Source of the DNA: Globodera rostochiensis
Lineage: Eukaryota; Nematoda; Chromadorea; Rhabditida; Heteroderidae
NCBI GenBank assembly: GCA_018350325.1
Contig: JAEVLN010000004.1
Coordinates: 3,162,001 to 3,226,000 of the forward strand
Length of the DNA stretch: 64,000 nucleotides
Reading direction: 5' to 3'
Positions within the stretch are counted from its first letter, which is position 1, and every line of letters starts with the position of its first letter. Below are positions 34,701 through 45,161 of the stretch, in pieces. Both the position numbers and the translations under genes were made by a program. Below the pieces are notes generated by a model. The model saw nothing but the letters and a program-made list of their open reading frames with translations. It was not told the origin of the DNA and searched no databases.

Positions 34701-37147
34701 CAAAATTTGGGGATTAATCCAGGAAAAGCCCCATTTGACACGGATTTGTCCCCTCGGGGGATGTGCAGCAATTTTCGGGAAGCACTTTTAGGATTGAGTT
34801 GCGCTCGTCATTTTGTAATTCGAGAACTTTTAAATGTAATTGTATTAGAATATGGATTTTGTTTAAAAAGATGAATTTTGATTCATTTCTACCAAAGCCG
34901 GAGGGCTTTTTTCTCTTCCGCCGGAGGCATTTTTAATGGACGCGCCAATTCGTCACAAAATGCCTCCGGGCACAGTGCAAATTAATCCAATAGCGCGAAT
35001 CCATTCAAATTGCACCTGAATTCATGCCATTGATGAGCCCAACAAAATTCCCACTGTGCGATTAATATGCCTTCCGGGGAAATTAGTAGAGAATGGGGGG
35101 ATTAGTGCGATGAGAGACATTGGAAGGCGAAAGTACCCCCCGGGGCAGTGAAATTTAAAGAAATTTGACTTATACGGGTGAGGAGAAAGTTACATAAAAA
35201 CTTATTTTTATTCATAAATTGCGATGTGAAATAAAAATGCAACTTTTGCGGGTGCGCAAAGCCTTTGGAATTTCAATGAAAATTTAATTAGAAAAATACG
35301 AACCGGCACTGCAAATGCTTAAAGCGAAGGAATTTGTCCGGGATGATACCGGACAGAAGCCGGATGTCGAAAGAATAAAGCGCCCGATTTTGGCATTTCT
35401 GTCCAACTCAATTTAAACAATGAATAAAATTGCCATTAAATTTTAGTTCTATTAAATAGTTTTGGCATTGTTTGTTTATTTGCCCAATTGTGTTACCGTA
35501 TTCGAACAATGGCACAGCGTAAAGAAAGTGCCATTGGGGGCAAATTTGGTGTGAATTTCATTTTGGGGGGGGGGGATTTGGGGATTTTGTCGTTTATTTA
35601 TTCATTCATTCATTTATTTATTGCCCTATAAGGAATTGTTAAAGTCCAAACTTTGGAGAATTAATATAAAATAACCATCAAAAACTTTTACAATTGAAAA
35701 TTTATTTCTTGTCAATTTTAAGTCGTGGCACAAAACTTCCAAAACTGGCGCGTTTTAACGCTTTGGCATTGTTATTGGCGTGCCAATCCGTCCTCCCGCG
35801 CACATCTGGCATCAACAATTAGGGGGGGGGGGGGGGGGGGTAATGGCTTCGTAATTGGATAATCGCGCAGCCAAAAGAGTTCATCCCCAGCAGAGTGCAA
35901 TAAAGTCCGACCGAACGGTCCTTACACTTCATTAAATGTGTCGGGGGATGCGAAAATGCCCGCGAGGGACGAATTATTGGCTGTGATGGACGCGATGTTT
36001 GATGATGACGATGATTTGCTTGGCTTGCTGACCTTGCCATGGTGGCGATGGCGTTGGAGTTGGAGATGGACGGAGAGCAGAAACTTTTTGCCATCCGCCG
36101 ACGGAAGTTCGCCCGGTTGCGCAATTTTGCGATAAACGGATTTTTTTTTTGAATTTGAATTTATTTTATTTCAAATTAAGTCATTGGAGCTGAGAAGATT
36201 GGAGAGTGAGCCAACCTCGCAGTTCTAGTTCAGAAGATTGGGTTTTGGTGAAATTAAATAATGTAAAGATATTTTTTAACCCAAATGTATTATTTAAATT
36301 ACGTTCTTAATTTTGCCGGCGGCATTTACCGGCACCGCCCGAATACTATAATTAAATTTGAAACGGCGTGGTGTAACGGGCATTTTGGTTTGTTCAGCAG
36401 CCGAGGACGCTTTTCCATCAGCCCCCACCTTTATCGGCGCTCAATTCAAAGCCGAAATTTCAAATTGATTTTTACCCCGCGGGGGGTGCCCGTCCCGCCC
36501 AGTGCAGTGCCCGAATGCGGCCTGGGTTTGCCCTCAGTCGGTCGCCATAACCGCTACCCGCAATTGTGACACCCGCCCGCATGCCGGTATGCCGGCATGC
36601 CGGTATGCAATCAACCAACATTATGCCGATGTCTTTAAACATTTCGTTCGTCGTCCCATTCATTGTAGTTAAAGTTCGTTTAAATTCATTCCTCTCTTGT
36701 CGAAGAATGGCACACCAAAAACTAATAGGAAATGATGGGTGAGCAAATAAATAAAATAGGTAATGGCACCAGACGAAGACAGAAATTAATTCAATGGCAC
36801 ATTTTGTCGTCATTTTGTTGCGACCCCGCACAATGGTGGAGTTGGGAAGCATTTTGTTGCGACAAATATTTGTTTTGTATTTGCTTAGGCCCATTTTGGC
36901 AACAATGTCAAACTTTTGTCAAATAAGCCGAGCGTTGAAATTTAATGAATTCGCGACATTTGTTTCACTCGGCACAAATTTTGCTTGTAAATAAATTTGA
37001 TATTATTTGATTACGTTTTTTGTTTTAAGTTCCAATTTAATTATGTAAAGAATTCCCACACCCCCAAAACGAAAACAGAAATTTTATTTTTAAATTCTCA
37101 ACTTTTGCCGTTGAGAGAGGGACAAAAACAAAGCTCCAAATTTTAAA
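31793..37147. other. 5.3 kb gene-poor interval
   Basis: No supported gene. AT-rich DNA is punctuated by G or C homopolymers (for example 32384-32398, 33609-33620, 35820-35840) and by several CCCTCGGGGG-like motifs (32094, 33103, 34040, 34752). A nested GCATGCCGG palindrome cluster lies at about 36578-36608. A weak possibility is a small coding exon at 35880-36124, where minus-strand composition is richer, but no splice-consistent model was found. Confidence 0.45.
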
Positions 37148-39098
37148 ATGGACTTGTTTCTGTTCCATCGCAACGAATACGAACGTCTGTACAACTGTTC
37201 GGGCTTTGACGCCGAGCTGATTCCGATCGAACAACGCACCCACACTTTTCATGGCATCTTTCTGATCATTTTGTTTTTCGTTTTTGAGGTTACAATAATT
37301 CATTATTATTTTAATTAAATTGATGCTTTAGCTGTTGTACATTCCCTGCATGATGTCCATGTACAACAATCTAAACAATCCCTGCTACAAATTGTTGTTC
37401 TACATCGGCGTCACTGACATGGTAGGTGACGGCCAGTCGTGGAGTTGAACACCAAAAAACCTTGCACTTTCATTCAGCTGGTCATGCTAATGAACGGATT
37501 TGAGACAGGTCAGCTTCTTCTGGCTACTGTATTGATGGAAGGGGGCGGGCAGATACGGTGCACCGGATGATCGTAGTTAGGGGTTAGGAGTGAGATTACG
37601 GTATTCGGGTGGATACGATTAGGAGGAAATTGGCCTAATTAAGGATTGTTGTCCATTGTCGGCGCGGTGTTCTGCACGTATCCGGGTCTAATTTACACTT
37701 CCGGCTCCATTGGATTATGTAAGATTTTTTGTTGTATGCCAATGCCATCATTTGCCCATAAAATAATATTTTCAGCTCTTTGGTTTGCAGGTATTATTTA
37801 TTTTATTAATTTTCAAAATAAAAATTTCTTTTGGAAACCGGAGCTGAGCTTTTGCTGGCAATTAATCGTTGTCTGGAGCTGGTTGCCCCAAAGTATGCCC
37901 TCCGCATCTATCACGGTCAGAACGCCAGAAATTGGGAAATTAAATTTGAATTAGGGTTGGTCCCCGAACTCCGACCCCGACCCCAACTCCCGAACTCCGA
38001 CCCCGACCCCCAACTCCCGAACTCCGACCCCGACCCCCAACTCCCGAACTCCGACCCCGACCCCCAACTCCCGAACTCCGACCCCGACCCCCAACTCTCG
38101 AACTCCGACATGGGGTCGTCCCCGACCCCGACATGGCCAACCCCGGCCTCCCCGACCCCCAGGGGTCGGGGACCAACCCTAATTTGAATGATAGGCTGAC
38201 AAATGTAAATGATATGTACTTAAAGGACTCAAGGGCTAAACTTAAAACTCCCAAGGGCATTTAAAGGAAATCGGACTTGGTGGCTATGTGTGGTGCCCAG
38301 CGTTTACGCGCTCATTCTGTCGCTGTACACGCCGCCCATTCTGTTCACCGGCCTCTATCTGTCCTGGTTCTTCAACCCGTACGTCGGCTACTTGGACGAT
38401 TTTGGCCAAATATATCACAACTACATGCACACGTTTGTTTGTTTGTTTTTATTTTGTATAGTCTAACGGTCGGTCTAACAAATTAAAGAATCCACGACAT
38501 GTTCGTCATCTTCGGCCTGTCCGCCATTTACATCACCTTCTCCGTGTTGTTGACCATCCAGACCGGCTCGTACCACGCCCAATACCAGGCGACTCTGGCT
38601 CAAAAACTGGTCCGGCTTTCTGATTTATTTGGAAACTCAATTTGTAAATGGCCAGACTTTCCTCCAAGTCGTGCTGATCAGCTTCTTCAACGGAGTGGCT
38701 GCCGGCATTTACATTTACATGCAGACTGTGCGCATCAGCGACTCTCTGGTCCTAATCGGCACGTACGCGTGGCTTTTTGCGCACGGTTTCTTTTTAAAAA
38801 CTTAATTGGCACTGATCAAATGACCTGATCAGACTCAGCTTCCATTTACACCTCCCATATGAAAGGAGTGCCGCCACTGATTTATTTGGCACTGAACAAA
38901 ACAATTCGGACGGATTTTGTGCGCTACGTGAAAATTGTGTTGCGACGGCGCGTCTGCCATAGCCACCCGCTGCACATGCCGACGATCACTGCGACAGTGG
39001 CTTTGCGCGGAGCGCATGGCCGCATCAAAGGCGGCTCGTTGACAAAAGTCGGCACGAGTTTCAAATCCGGAATTTTAACATTGGCCAAGCCCGACTGA
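37148..39098 (+). CDS. nematode serpentine receptor, srt class
   Basis: Ten exons in phase: 37148-37288, 37332-37421, 37478-37508, 37644-37718, 37776-37790, 37835-37915, 38267-38432, 38489-38609, 38656-38785, 38839-39098 (about 369 aa). It matches the Srt chemoreceptor family: an extracellular LYNCSGF, TM1 with FHGIFLIILFF, ELLYIPCMM, NNPCYKLLFYIGVTDM, SIVGAVFCTYPGLIYTSGSIG, LAINRCLEL, HGNRTWWLCVVPSVYAL, NYMHTIHDMF, and a final PLIYLALNKTIR. Seven membrane segments are expected; these receptors sit in chemosensory cilia, ligand unknown. Exon 5 is 15 nt. The exon 6 acceptor by family spacing ends GG; a later AG (ending at 37843) also keeps phase but shortens the loop by three residues. The C-terminal tail is basic and long. 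Confidence 0.88.
37968..38170 (+). repeat. 28 bp C-rich minisatellite in srt intron
   Basis: About five copies of a unit with CCCCAACTCCCGAACTCCGA and CCCCGAC, followed by a degenerate extension, inside srt intron 6 (37916-38266). Confidence 0.9.
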
Positions 39099-39438
39099 CG
39101 TCCTACTTTTAACTGATCAGTCAGTGTTTGTTTATGTGATCTAGAATTTGCGAGACAATTCCGAGTCTATTCAATCTGCTGATTAGGATTGGTTACCAAT
39201 ACGCGGTCGGAGTTTATTTAATACGTAATTTTTAGCCAATTCTGATCAGAATTGCTGCGCAAAGGCAGCTTTTCCGCTCGAATATTAGCTTTTTAAATTT
39301 TATTTACCCAATAAAAATGAATGATCGGAGGTTATTAGTTTATGAAAGACAAAATGCCAATTTGAATGTATCGTGGATGTTCGGCACTCTCTGACAGCGC
39401 TCTTGCCGTTCAACGAGTCGAAGACCGTGGGATGGTAT
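39099..39438. other. short intergenic stretch between converging genes
   Basis: AT-rich, with several TGATCAG palindromic words; no gene or RNA is recognised. Confidence 0.4.
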
Positions 39439-40025
39439 TCATCTGGACACCTTGCTGATCGATTTGGCCGCGGGTCTTATGGTAGCGTACAGTAAATAAT
39501 ACGATGGTGGACTGTAAACGGAATACGATAGCTTAAATGGGATGAGTTGGCCTTTTCCCCGTTTCCCAAACCAAAAAAAAGTGTGAAAAATGTCAAAAAT
39601 TCTTGCCACTCCGATGGCGCCAATAGTGACACCGCAGACGATTATGAGAACCCAGCAGAGGGCAGAACAGACGAACGGCTCCCCCTCCTCCTTGGCCTTC
39701 TTGCCCTTCTCGCGCAGGCTTTCATTCGTTTTGGGCGATGTTTCATCGAATGTCACGTCCACCACCAACTCGTCGCTGCTGCTGGTGCTGAGGCGAAATT
39801 CTTTGTTTTGTTTTTACTTTTAATAATTGCTTCACCAACCCCTGCCCCTGCCCTTGCCCTTGCTGTTGTTGTTGTTGTTGTTGTTGGGTGGGCTGAGTGG
39901 CATTGGTGACGCCGTCCGTGTCGAAATCGTCGATGTCTGACGGTTTGGCCATCGCTAGCAAGGACGAGGACAACAAAATGAGGACGATGGTTGGGAGGGG
40001 AAGGACGAAGGGACAAAGTGACATC
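39439..40025 (-). CDS. small membrane protein with polyQ segment, unknown
   Basis: The start at 40025 encodes a signal peptide or anchor (LPTIVLILLSSSLLAMA), an acidic stretch with a glycosylation-like NAT, and about nine consecutive glutamines. A second segment from about 39792 reads TSSSDELVVDVTFDETSP, a Lys/Glu-rich linker and a strong transmembrane helix (CWVLIIVCGVTIGAIGVA). The intron joining them is not certain: the phase fits best with a GC donor inside the GGGCAAGGGC repeats near 39860. The 3' end is also unclear; the frame stays open to 39439. A small single-pass membrane protein is the likely product; no family is recognised. Confidence 0.5.
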
Positions 40026-40451
40026 ATTTGGTGTGTAGACAAGAATGTCCAAATGATCTGTCCTTAAGGCTGGATAGATTGATCAATTTTAAATGGATGT
40101 TCCAAGTGAAGAAGGACCTTATCTCAGAAGGGTTTTCAGAGAATAATCCTTTGAAATTCGATTAAATGGGGGGGGGGGGGTCTATGCACATTTTATGAAT
40201 GCTTTCGGTGAATTGTAAGCGACGATCAATCAATCATTTGTAAGCAAAAAACATAAAATGATTTAGCAGAGAATATTAAAATATAATGGACCAATCCAAA
40301 TGAATCACCCCCCCCCCACTCAATTCGTTCATCGCTGTCCATCATTTATCACCGAAAAAGTTGTGCAGAAACCGAAAGATTTGCTAATTTTGAAAGAATG
40401 AATGTTTAGGGAACATAGAAATTTCAGAATCGTTTTTCTTTGGTGTTTTGT

Positions 40452-42699
40452 TCATCGCATCAGAATGTCCTTGAAATGCACGCGAATTTTATTTCCGAAA
40501 AGCTTCTCGGCGTCTCCGGGTCCAGCTCCAACTTGAGCGGGTCCATCTCCAGCTTGAACTTGATGAGTGTCCAATTGTTGTCCAGCAAAATCATTTCGTT
40601 TTCCGGTGCCAAAATTGCCTGGAAAATTTAATTTTGCTGCAAATTTTCGATTGGAATAATGAAAATTCAAAAAGATCACTCAATCTTGGGCCGTAAGGCT
40701 GTTGCATCCAGGCCAATAACTGATCAATGCGCGGACGCTTTTCCGGACATCGCTCCAGGCATTTCTGTATGGGGCGGGGTACGGTATTATTGATTAGTGT
40801 ACATATAATCGATCAGATTGTTTAACTAACTGCAATTTTTTTTTAATTAGAAAAAAATTAAAAATTCCTTTTTCTTTAATTAATTAAAAGAATTTGACCT
40901 TCAATATCTGCAGCACGGCTCCATCGTCGTACTGTCCGAATTTGATGGGTTCCGTGCCGTGCAAAATCGCGGGACGGAGTGCCGCGTCGGTGCGCTCCGC
41001 GCGTTCGGCCTCCTCTTCCACGGCATCGAATTGATGCAAAAGATTGGCGTACGGCGAGTGGCCGTACAACATTTGGTACAAAATGATGCCCACCGACCAA
41101 ACATCCGATTTTTCGGACATCTGCGCAAAAATTCTTCCAAATTTAATGAATGGCACATTTTTATGTTTATTTATTTACTTGGTGTTCCCTGCGTTTGTCC
41201 ACAAATTCGTTCCTTCTTTGCCCACACCAGGCCATTTGCTCTGGACTCATGTACATTATCGTACCTTTAAAGCACAGTAAATTTAATTGCTTTGTTTGAT
41301 TTAGCCCGCCCCTCTAAACCGGTGACGATCTCTTCACAAGCGCTGTCCAATGTTCTCGCTCTCATGGCACCGCCGAAGTCGATCAGCTTCAGCACGAGGT
41401 CGCTGGACTGGTCAGCACCACCTGGAGATGAACCCGAGATGGGCTTGAAATAGGCCATATTTTCTGGCTTGATGTCTCCGTGTACAATTTCTTAATTTTA
41501 AATTTTTTTAGTTTCCAAAAGTTCGGAAGCTTCACCGTTTGCATGCACCGGTTGTATGGCGCGCAGAATGTCGTGAAACGTGCGACGAACCCACCGATGG
41601 TCATGACTACCCATTTTTGGCGTGATCTCGTCGAACAGGTCGTGGTCAGCTAACTCAAACACCATGCTCATGCTCTTGGACGGGTTGTGCTCCCTGACAG
41701 TGGGCGGGAACTATACCGACAATTCAAACAGAACAAAGCATTGATGGGTAGGATACTGTAGTCCCTTAGACTACAGTCGACAAGGAAATGGCACTGTATT
41801 CTGAAGACATTGTTGGGTAGGATACTGTAGTCCCTTAGACTACAGTCGACAGGGAAATGGCACTGTATTCTGAAGACATTGATGGGTAGGATACTGTAGT
41901 GGCTTAGACTACAGTCGACAAGGAATGGCACTGTATTCCGAAGACAATGATGGATAGGATACTGTAGTCCCTTAGACTACAGTCGACAAGGAAATGGCAC
42001 TGTATTCTGAAGCCAAAGAAGAGGAAGAGAATGAATACCGTACATTGTGTACAGTACGGGAATGCGTCGTACCCCTCGGGCATTCAACTCGCGCAGAATG
42101 GCCGCCTCATTATTCAGCTGATTTTCCTTCTCCGGCTCGACCTTGGCCATGTCGACCACTTTAATTGCCAAACACCGAACTTCCGGCGCCGTCGGCATTC
42201 TCTCGACGGCATGGAACACCTTTAACACTGCAAAAGTCAAGCACAAAGGCGGCACAAATTACCTTTTTTCTTTTAATTTTAATTTTAATTTGTACTCTTT
42301 TAAGGGCTGAATTTAAATTTTAAATTTATTTTGGGTTAGGTTTGGTCCCAAAATGGACAACAAAATAACTCGCCCTGCTGGTGGCTCCATGCTGAATTTG
42401 ACCGTACACCCGATACTGTATTCCATTGACCGTTATCGTGTCAGGTACGGTATCGTCGGGCACGGTCTCGTGGTTGAGTATTCGGCACTGGGCCGGCACT
42501 TCGTCGTTAACCATGCGCGCGACAATGAACGCATGCGACACTAAAAGTTATTTTAATTGAATTTTAAAATGACAAAAGATTTAAATTTTAAGGGCCTAAA
42601 CACCAATAAATAAATGCCAAAAAATGCCTTACCATTGGTAATGACGGCAAAAACGGTAATGGCGACTAAAAAGTGTGGTAAATGGAGTGCCGTTAGCAT
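40452..42699 (-). CDS. TTK/MPS1-like protein kinase with N-terminal signal peptide
   Basis: Nine exons in phase: 42699-42633, 42540-42370, 42227-42058, 41710-41536, 41490-41320, 41264-41179, 41120-40899, 40764-40680, 40618-40452 (about 437 aa). Exon 1 is a hydrophobic leader (MLTALHLPHFLVAITVFAV). The kinase core is complete: Gly loop GQIQHGATSRAMLKV, Lys in LAIKVVDM, Glu in NEAAIL, HGDIKPEN, LKLIDFG, GTIMYMSPEQ, KSDVWSVGIILYQMLYG, KCLERCPEKRP. The C-lobe pattern (SDVWS.G.ILY.M.YG, then KCL.R.P..R) resembles TTK/MPS1, the spindle-checkpoint kinase. A signal peptide is unexpected for that family, so a secretory-pathway kinase or effector is possible. The ATG could be wrong, but exon 1 splices cleanly. 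Active-site residues look functional. Confidence 0.8.
41738..42012 (+). repeat. 70 bp tandem repeat containing a hairpin
   Basis: Four copies of a 69-70 bp unit in kinase intron 3 (42057-41711). Each contains the inverted repeat ACTGTAGTCCCTTAGACTAC and AGT (one copy has GGC for CCC), then a CACTGTATTCTGAAG segment. Confidence 0.93.
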
Positions 42700-43329
42700 T
42701 TTGGCACGGAATTCAATGCAAATTTTTACAAATGGCAAAAAAAAAATCTTTTTTTTTCTGATTTTTTGAGTGGAAGCACTGAATGAATGAATAAATGAAG
42801 GCCTAAGCAATGTGTCCGGAAGGCATCGCGCGCCATTTCCTCGTCACGGGCCAATGCCAACGCAGCAAATCCATTTTTTATTATATTTTTATGATTAAAT
42901 CGATTTGCTTAATTTTGCGCTTTTTTAACATTGAAAAGGTTGGGTTAAAAGACTATTATACTTTTGAATTGATTTACAAAATTCATTAAAATTGCTAGCC
43001 AACTTTTTAAATATCAATTTTAATTAATCAATTATTTAATAATTATTGTTTGCTGATTAGAGATGGAAGTTGGAAGCACCGTTTGTTTATCTGTCACAAT
43101 TTTTACGAATTGTCCAATCACAACGAGAGAATTGGAGGGAGAGAAAACAGAAGCAAATAACAAAATGAACTTTCTTTCTACGCCGGAAGGTTTGTTTGTT
43201 CCTCCTTCACTGATTACCCCTCTGGCGCATGTCGTCTTTCAACCAAATCTGAAATTTGGAAGCTTTTGAATGCTTTTTGGCGTGCCAGGCCTTGGCATTT
43301 GCTCAAATGTTCCGAGTTTTGATCCGAGA
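42700..43329. other. intergenic, AT-rich
   Basis: AT-rich DNA upstream of the kinase and downstream of the next minus-strand gene. No supported gene. Confidence 0.4.
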
Positions 43330-44139
43330 TTATAAGTTTTTTGAAGCTTTGATCGAAATTGGGAAGCTTTGATCGAAATAAGTTTTGAAGCTTTGATCAA
43401 AATAAGTTTTGAAGCTTTGATCGAAATAAGTTTTGAAGCTTTGATCGAAATAAGTTTTGAAGCTTTGATCGAAATAAGTTTTGAAGCTTTGATCGAAATA
43501 AGTTTTGAAGCTTTGATCGAAATAAGTTTTGAAGCTTTGATCGAAATAAGTTTTGAAGCTTTGATCGAAATTGAGGAGCTTTGCTTGCCTCGGCTTCCGC
43601 AGGTTGTCCATGGCCTTTAGCCATTGACTTTCCTCTCCGAAACTTCGCTCCGCCGGTGCCCTCCGCTCTTTCGGCCCAATGAAAATGGTCGCCGGCGGCG
43701 CCTCGCCGTCCAAAAAGCGTTTGTTCGGCCCCAAAAAGTCGGCAATATGAAACCCCCGCGGCGTTAGGGCGGCGTCTGAACCTAAAAATGTCTGCGTTTT
43801 CCTGCAAAGTTCTGAGATTTGGGCGCAAATTCTTGTTCTTATGGCTCAGTTCTTTCGGAATTCCAAAAAATAAAGAGCCCTTTGATTTTCCTCGAATTTC
43901 GACCGATTCTTGTCCCATATAATGAAATCTCCCGGAGGGATGCCAAGTGAATGGAAAGGGTTTTGGCACATTTGAATTGGTTTTGGGTGTCCGGCATTGG
44001 CCTTACTGAGAATGTCCGGGTTGACAAAAAGTTGTCGCGTTGCGGGCAGAAACATATAACTGACGGAGCCCGTGCTGAACAGGCCGAACGCGACGACCAG
44101 CGGCAGAAACGGCGACGGGACGGCGGCGATCGGACGCAT
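43330..44139 (-). CDS. small membrane protein ending in 8-residue repeats, unknown
   Basis: Two exons joined in phase 1: 44139-44007 and 43781-43330 (about 194 aa). Exon 1 encodes one membrane segment (LPLVVAFGLFSTGSVSYMFL) followed by RQLFVNPDILS, faintly reminiscent of small mitochondrial MLRQ/B12D-type proteins, but this is weak. Exon 2 continues FHIADFLGPNKRFLDGEAPP, then IFIGPKERRAPAERSFG and a basic segment. The C-terminus is a run of FDQSFKTY octapeptides encoded by a 24 bp minisatellite before the stop. The donor GTAAGG and acceptor TTTTTAG are good. Function unknown. Confidence 0.65.
43338..43570 (-). repeat. 24 bp minisatellite, in coding frame
   Basis: About nine copies of a unit with TTTTGAAGCTTTGATCGAAA plus TAAG (+ strand). 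The unit length is a multiple of three and contains no stop in the frame of the overlapping gene, giving FDQSFKTY repeats. Confidence 0.95.
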
Positions 44140-45161
44140 TGAAATGGCCAAGGAAATACAAATTGACGGCTTTAATTCAAATTTTCTAAATTTAAAAGGA
44201 CAATTAAAGAAAGGGAAAGTCCAAAAATATTAAGCGCAAATTCTCTGAGAATGTGTAAAATTACAAAAACGATTTTATTTTGACTAATTAAACACATTTT
44301 GGAATTGAAGCGATTTACCACAATTCTTTGTTCTGTGAAGAGTTTGTGAAAATGAACCGAAAGAAAAAATTTTAAGAATGTGGGATAAAATCTGTGCTGC
44401 CCTTTTTAGAAATGATTCTTTTTTCTAATTTTTATTTATGAAATAAATTATTTCGAAAGTAATTGGCTAAAATTTCAGTAAATTATGAAAAGGGCGGACA
44501 ATTGGCGAAGGCGACTCCATGAAACATAAATGAGCCCGGGCATGGCGGGGCATAAAAAGTGGCGTGGGAATTGGCATTTACGCATCGCCAACAATTAATT
44601 TGACGCTAATGGAATATGGCCCAAGGTGGCAAACAACGCCCGAGGGGATGTGTATTTATTCGCCGGCACAAATATTCGGTGCCAATGGCCGATGATGTAT
44701 TTGTGCCTCCGGGGGCGTTTGATCATGAAACATCGACATCGGATGCCGCCAAGGTCATCAGTCTCTGCCCTCGGGGGGAGAGCTTTGGCACAATTTTGGA
44801 GGATGGCATACGGTGGCATGGCGTGTTTTGGTTTTGGTCTGTCTGACAATGAGGTGTGCCCTTTTGATAATGAAAATGCCGCCTGCACTTTTCCCAAATT
44901 TTGATGATTTTTAAAACATTTCTTTTTTTGAAATTTGAAAAAAATTTTGCGAATTTTTTTGATGATTGGTAATGATAAAAAAGACAAACTTTTAATTCAA
45001 CAAAATTGTGATTGTTTCCGAGTTTATCAAGAATTACAAACAGAAAGTCGTCAGAATGCACAGACAAATGGACGACGGCATTTATTATATCGGAGGGACA
45101 AAGCAGCGACTGATCGATTAGCTTTCATTCCCTCCATTGCCAATTCAAAGTGATCGACGGC
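44140..45161. other. intergenic
   Basis: AT-rich to about 44590, then a G/C-richer patch (44640-44870) with CCCTCGGGGG-like words. Short open frames there have no recognisable product. Confidence 0.4.

Noticed and set aside
43338..43570. Plus-strand IEISFEAL repeat frame
   Set aside because: Antisense translation of the 24 bp minisatellite; the minus frame continues from a properly spliced exon.
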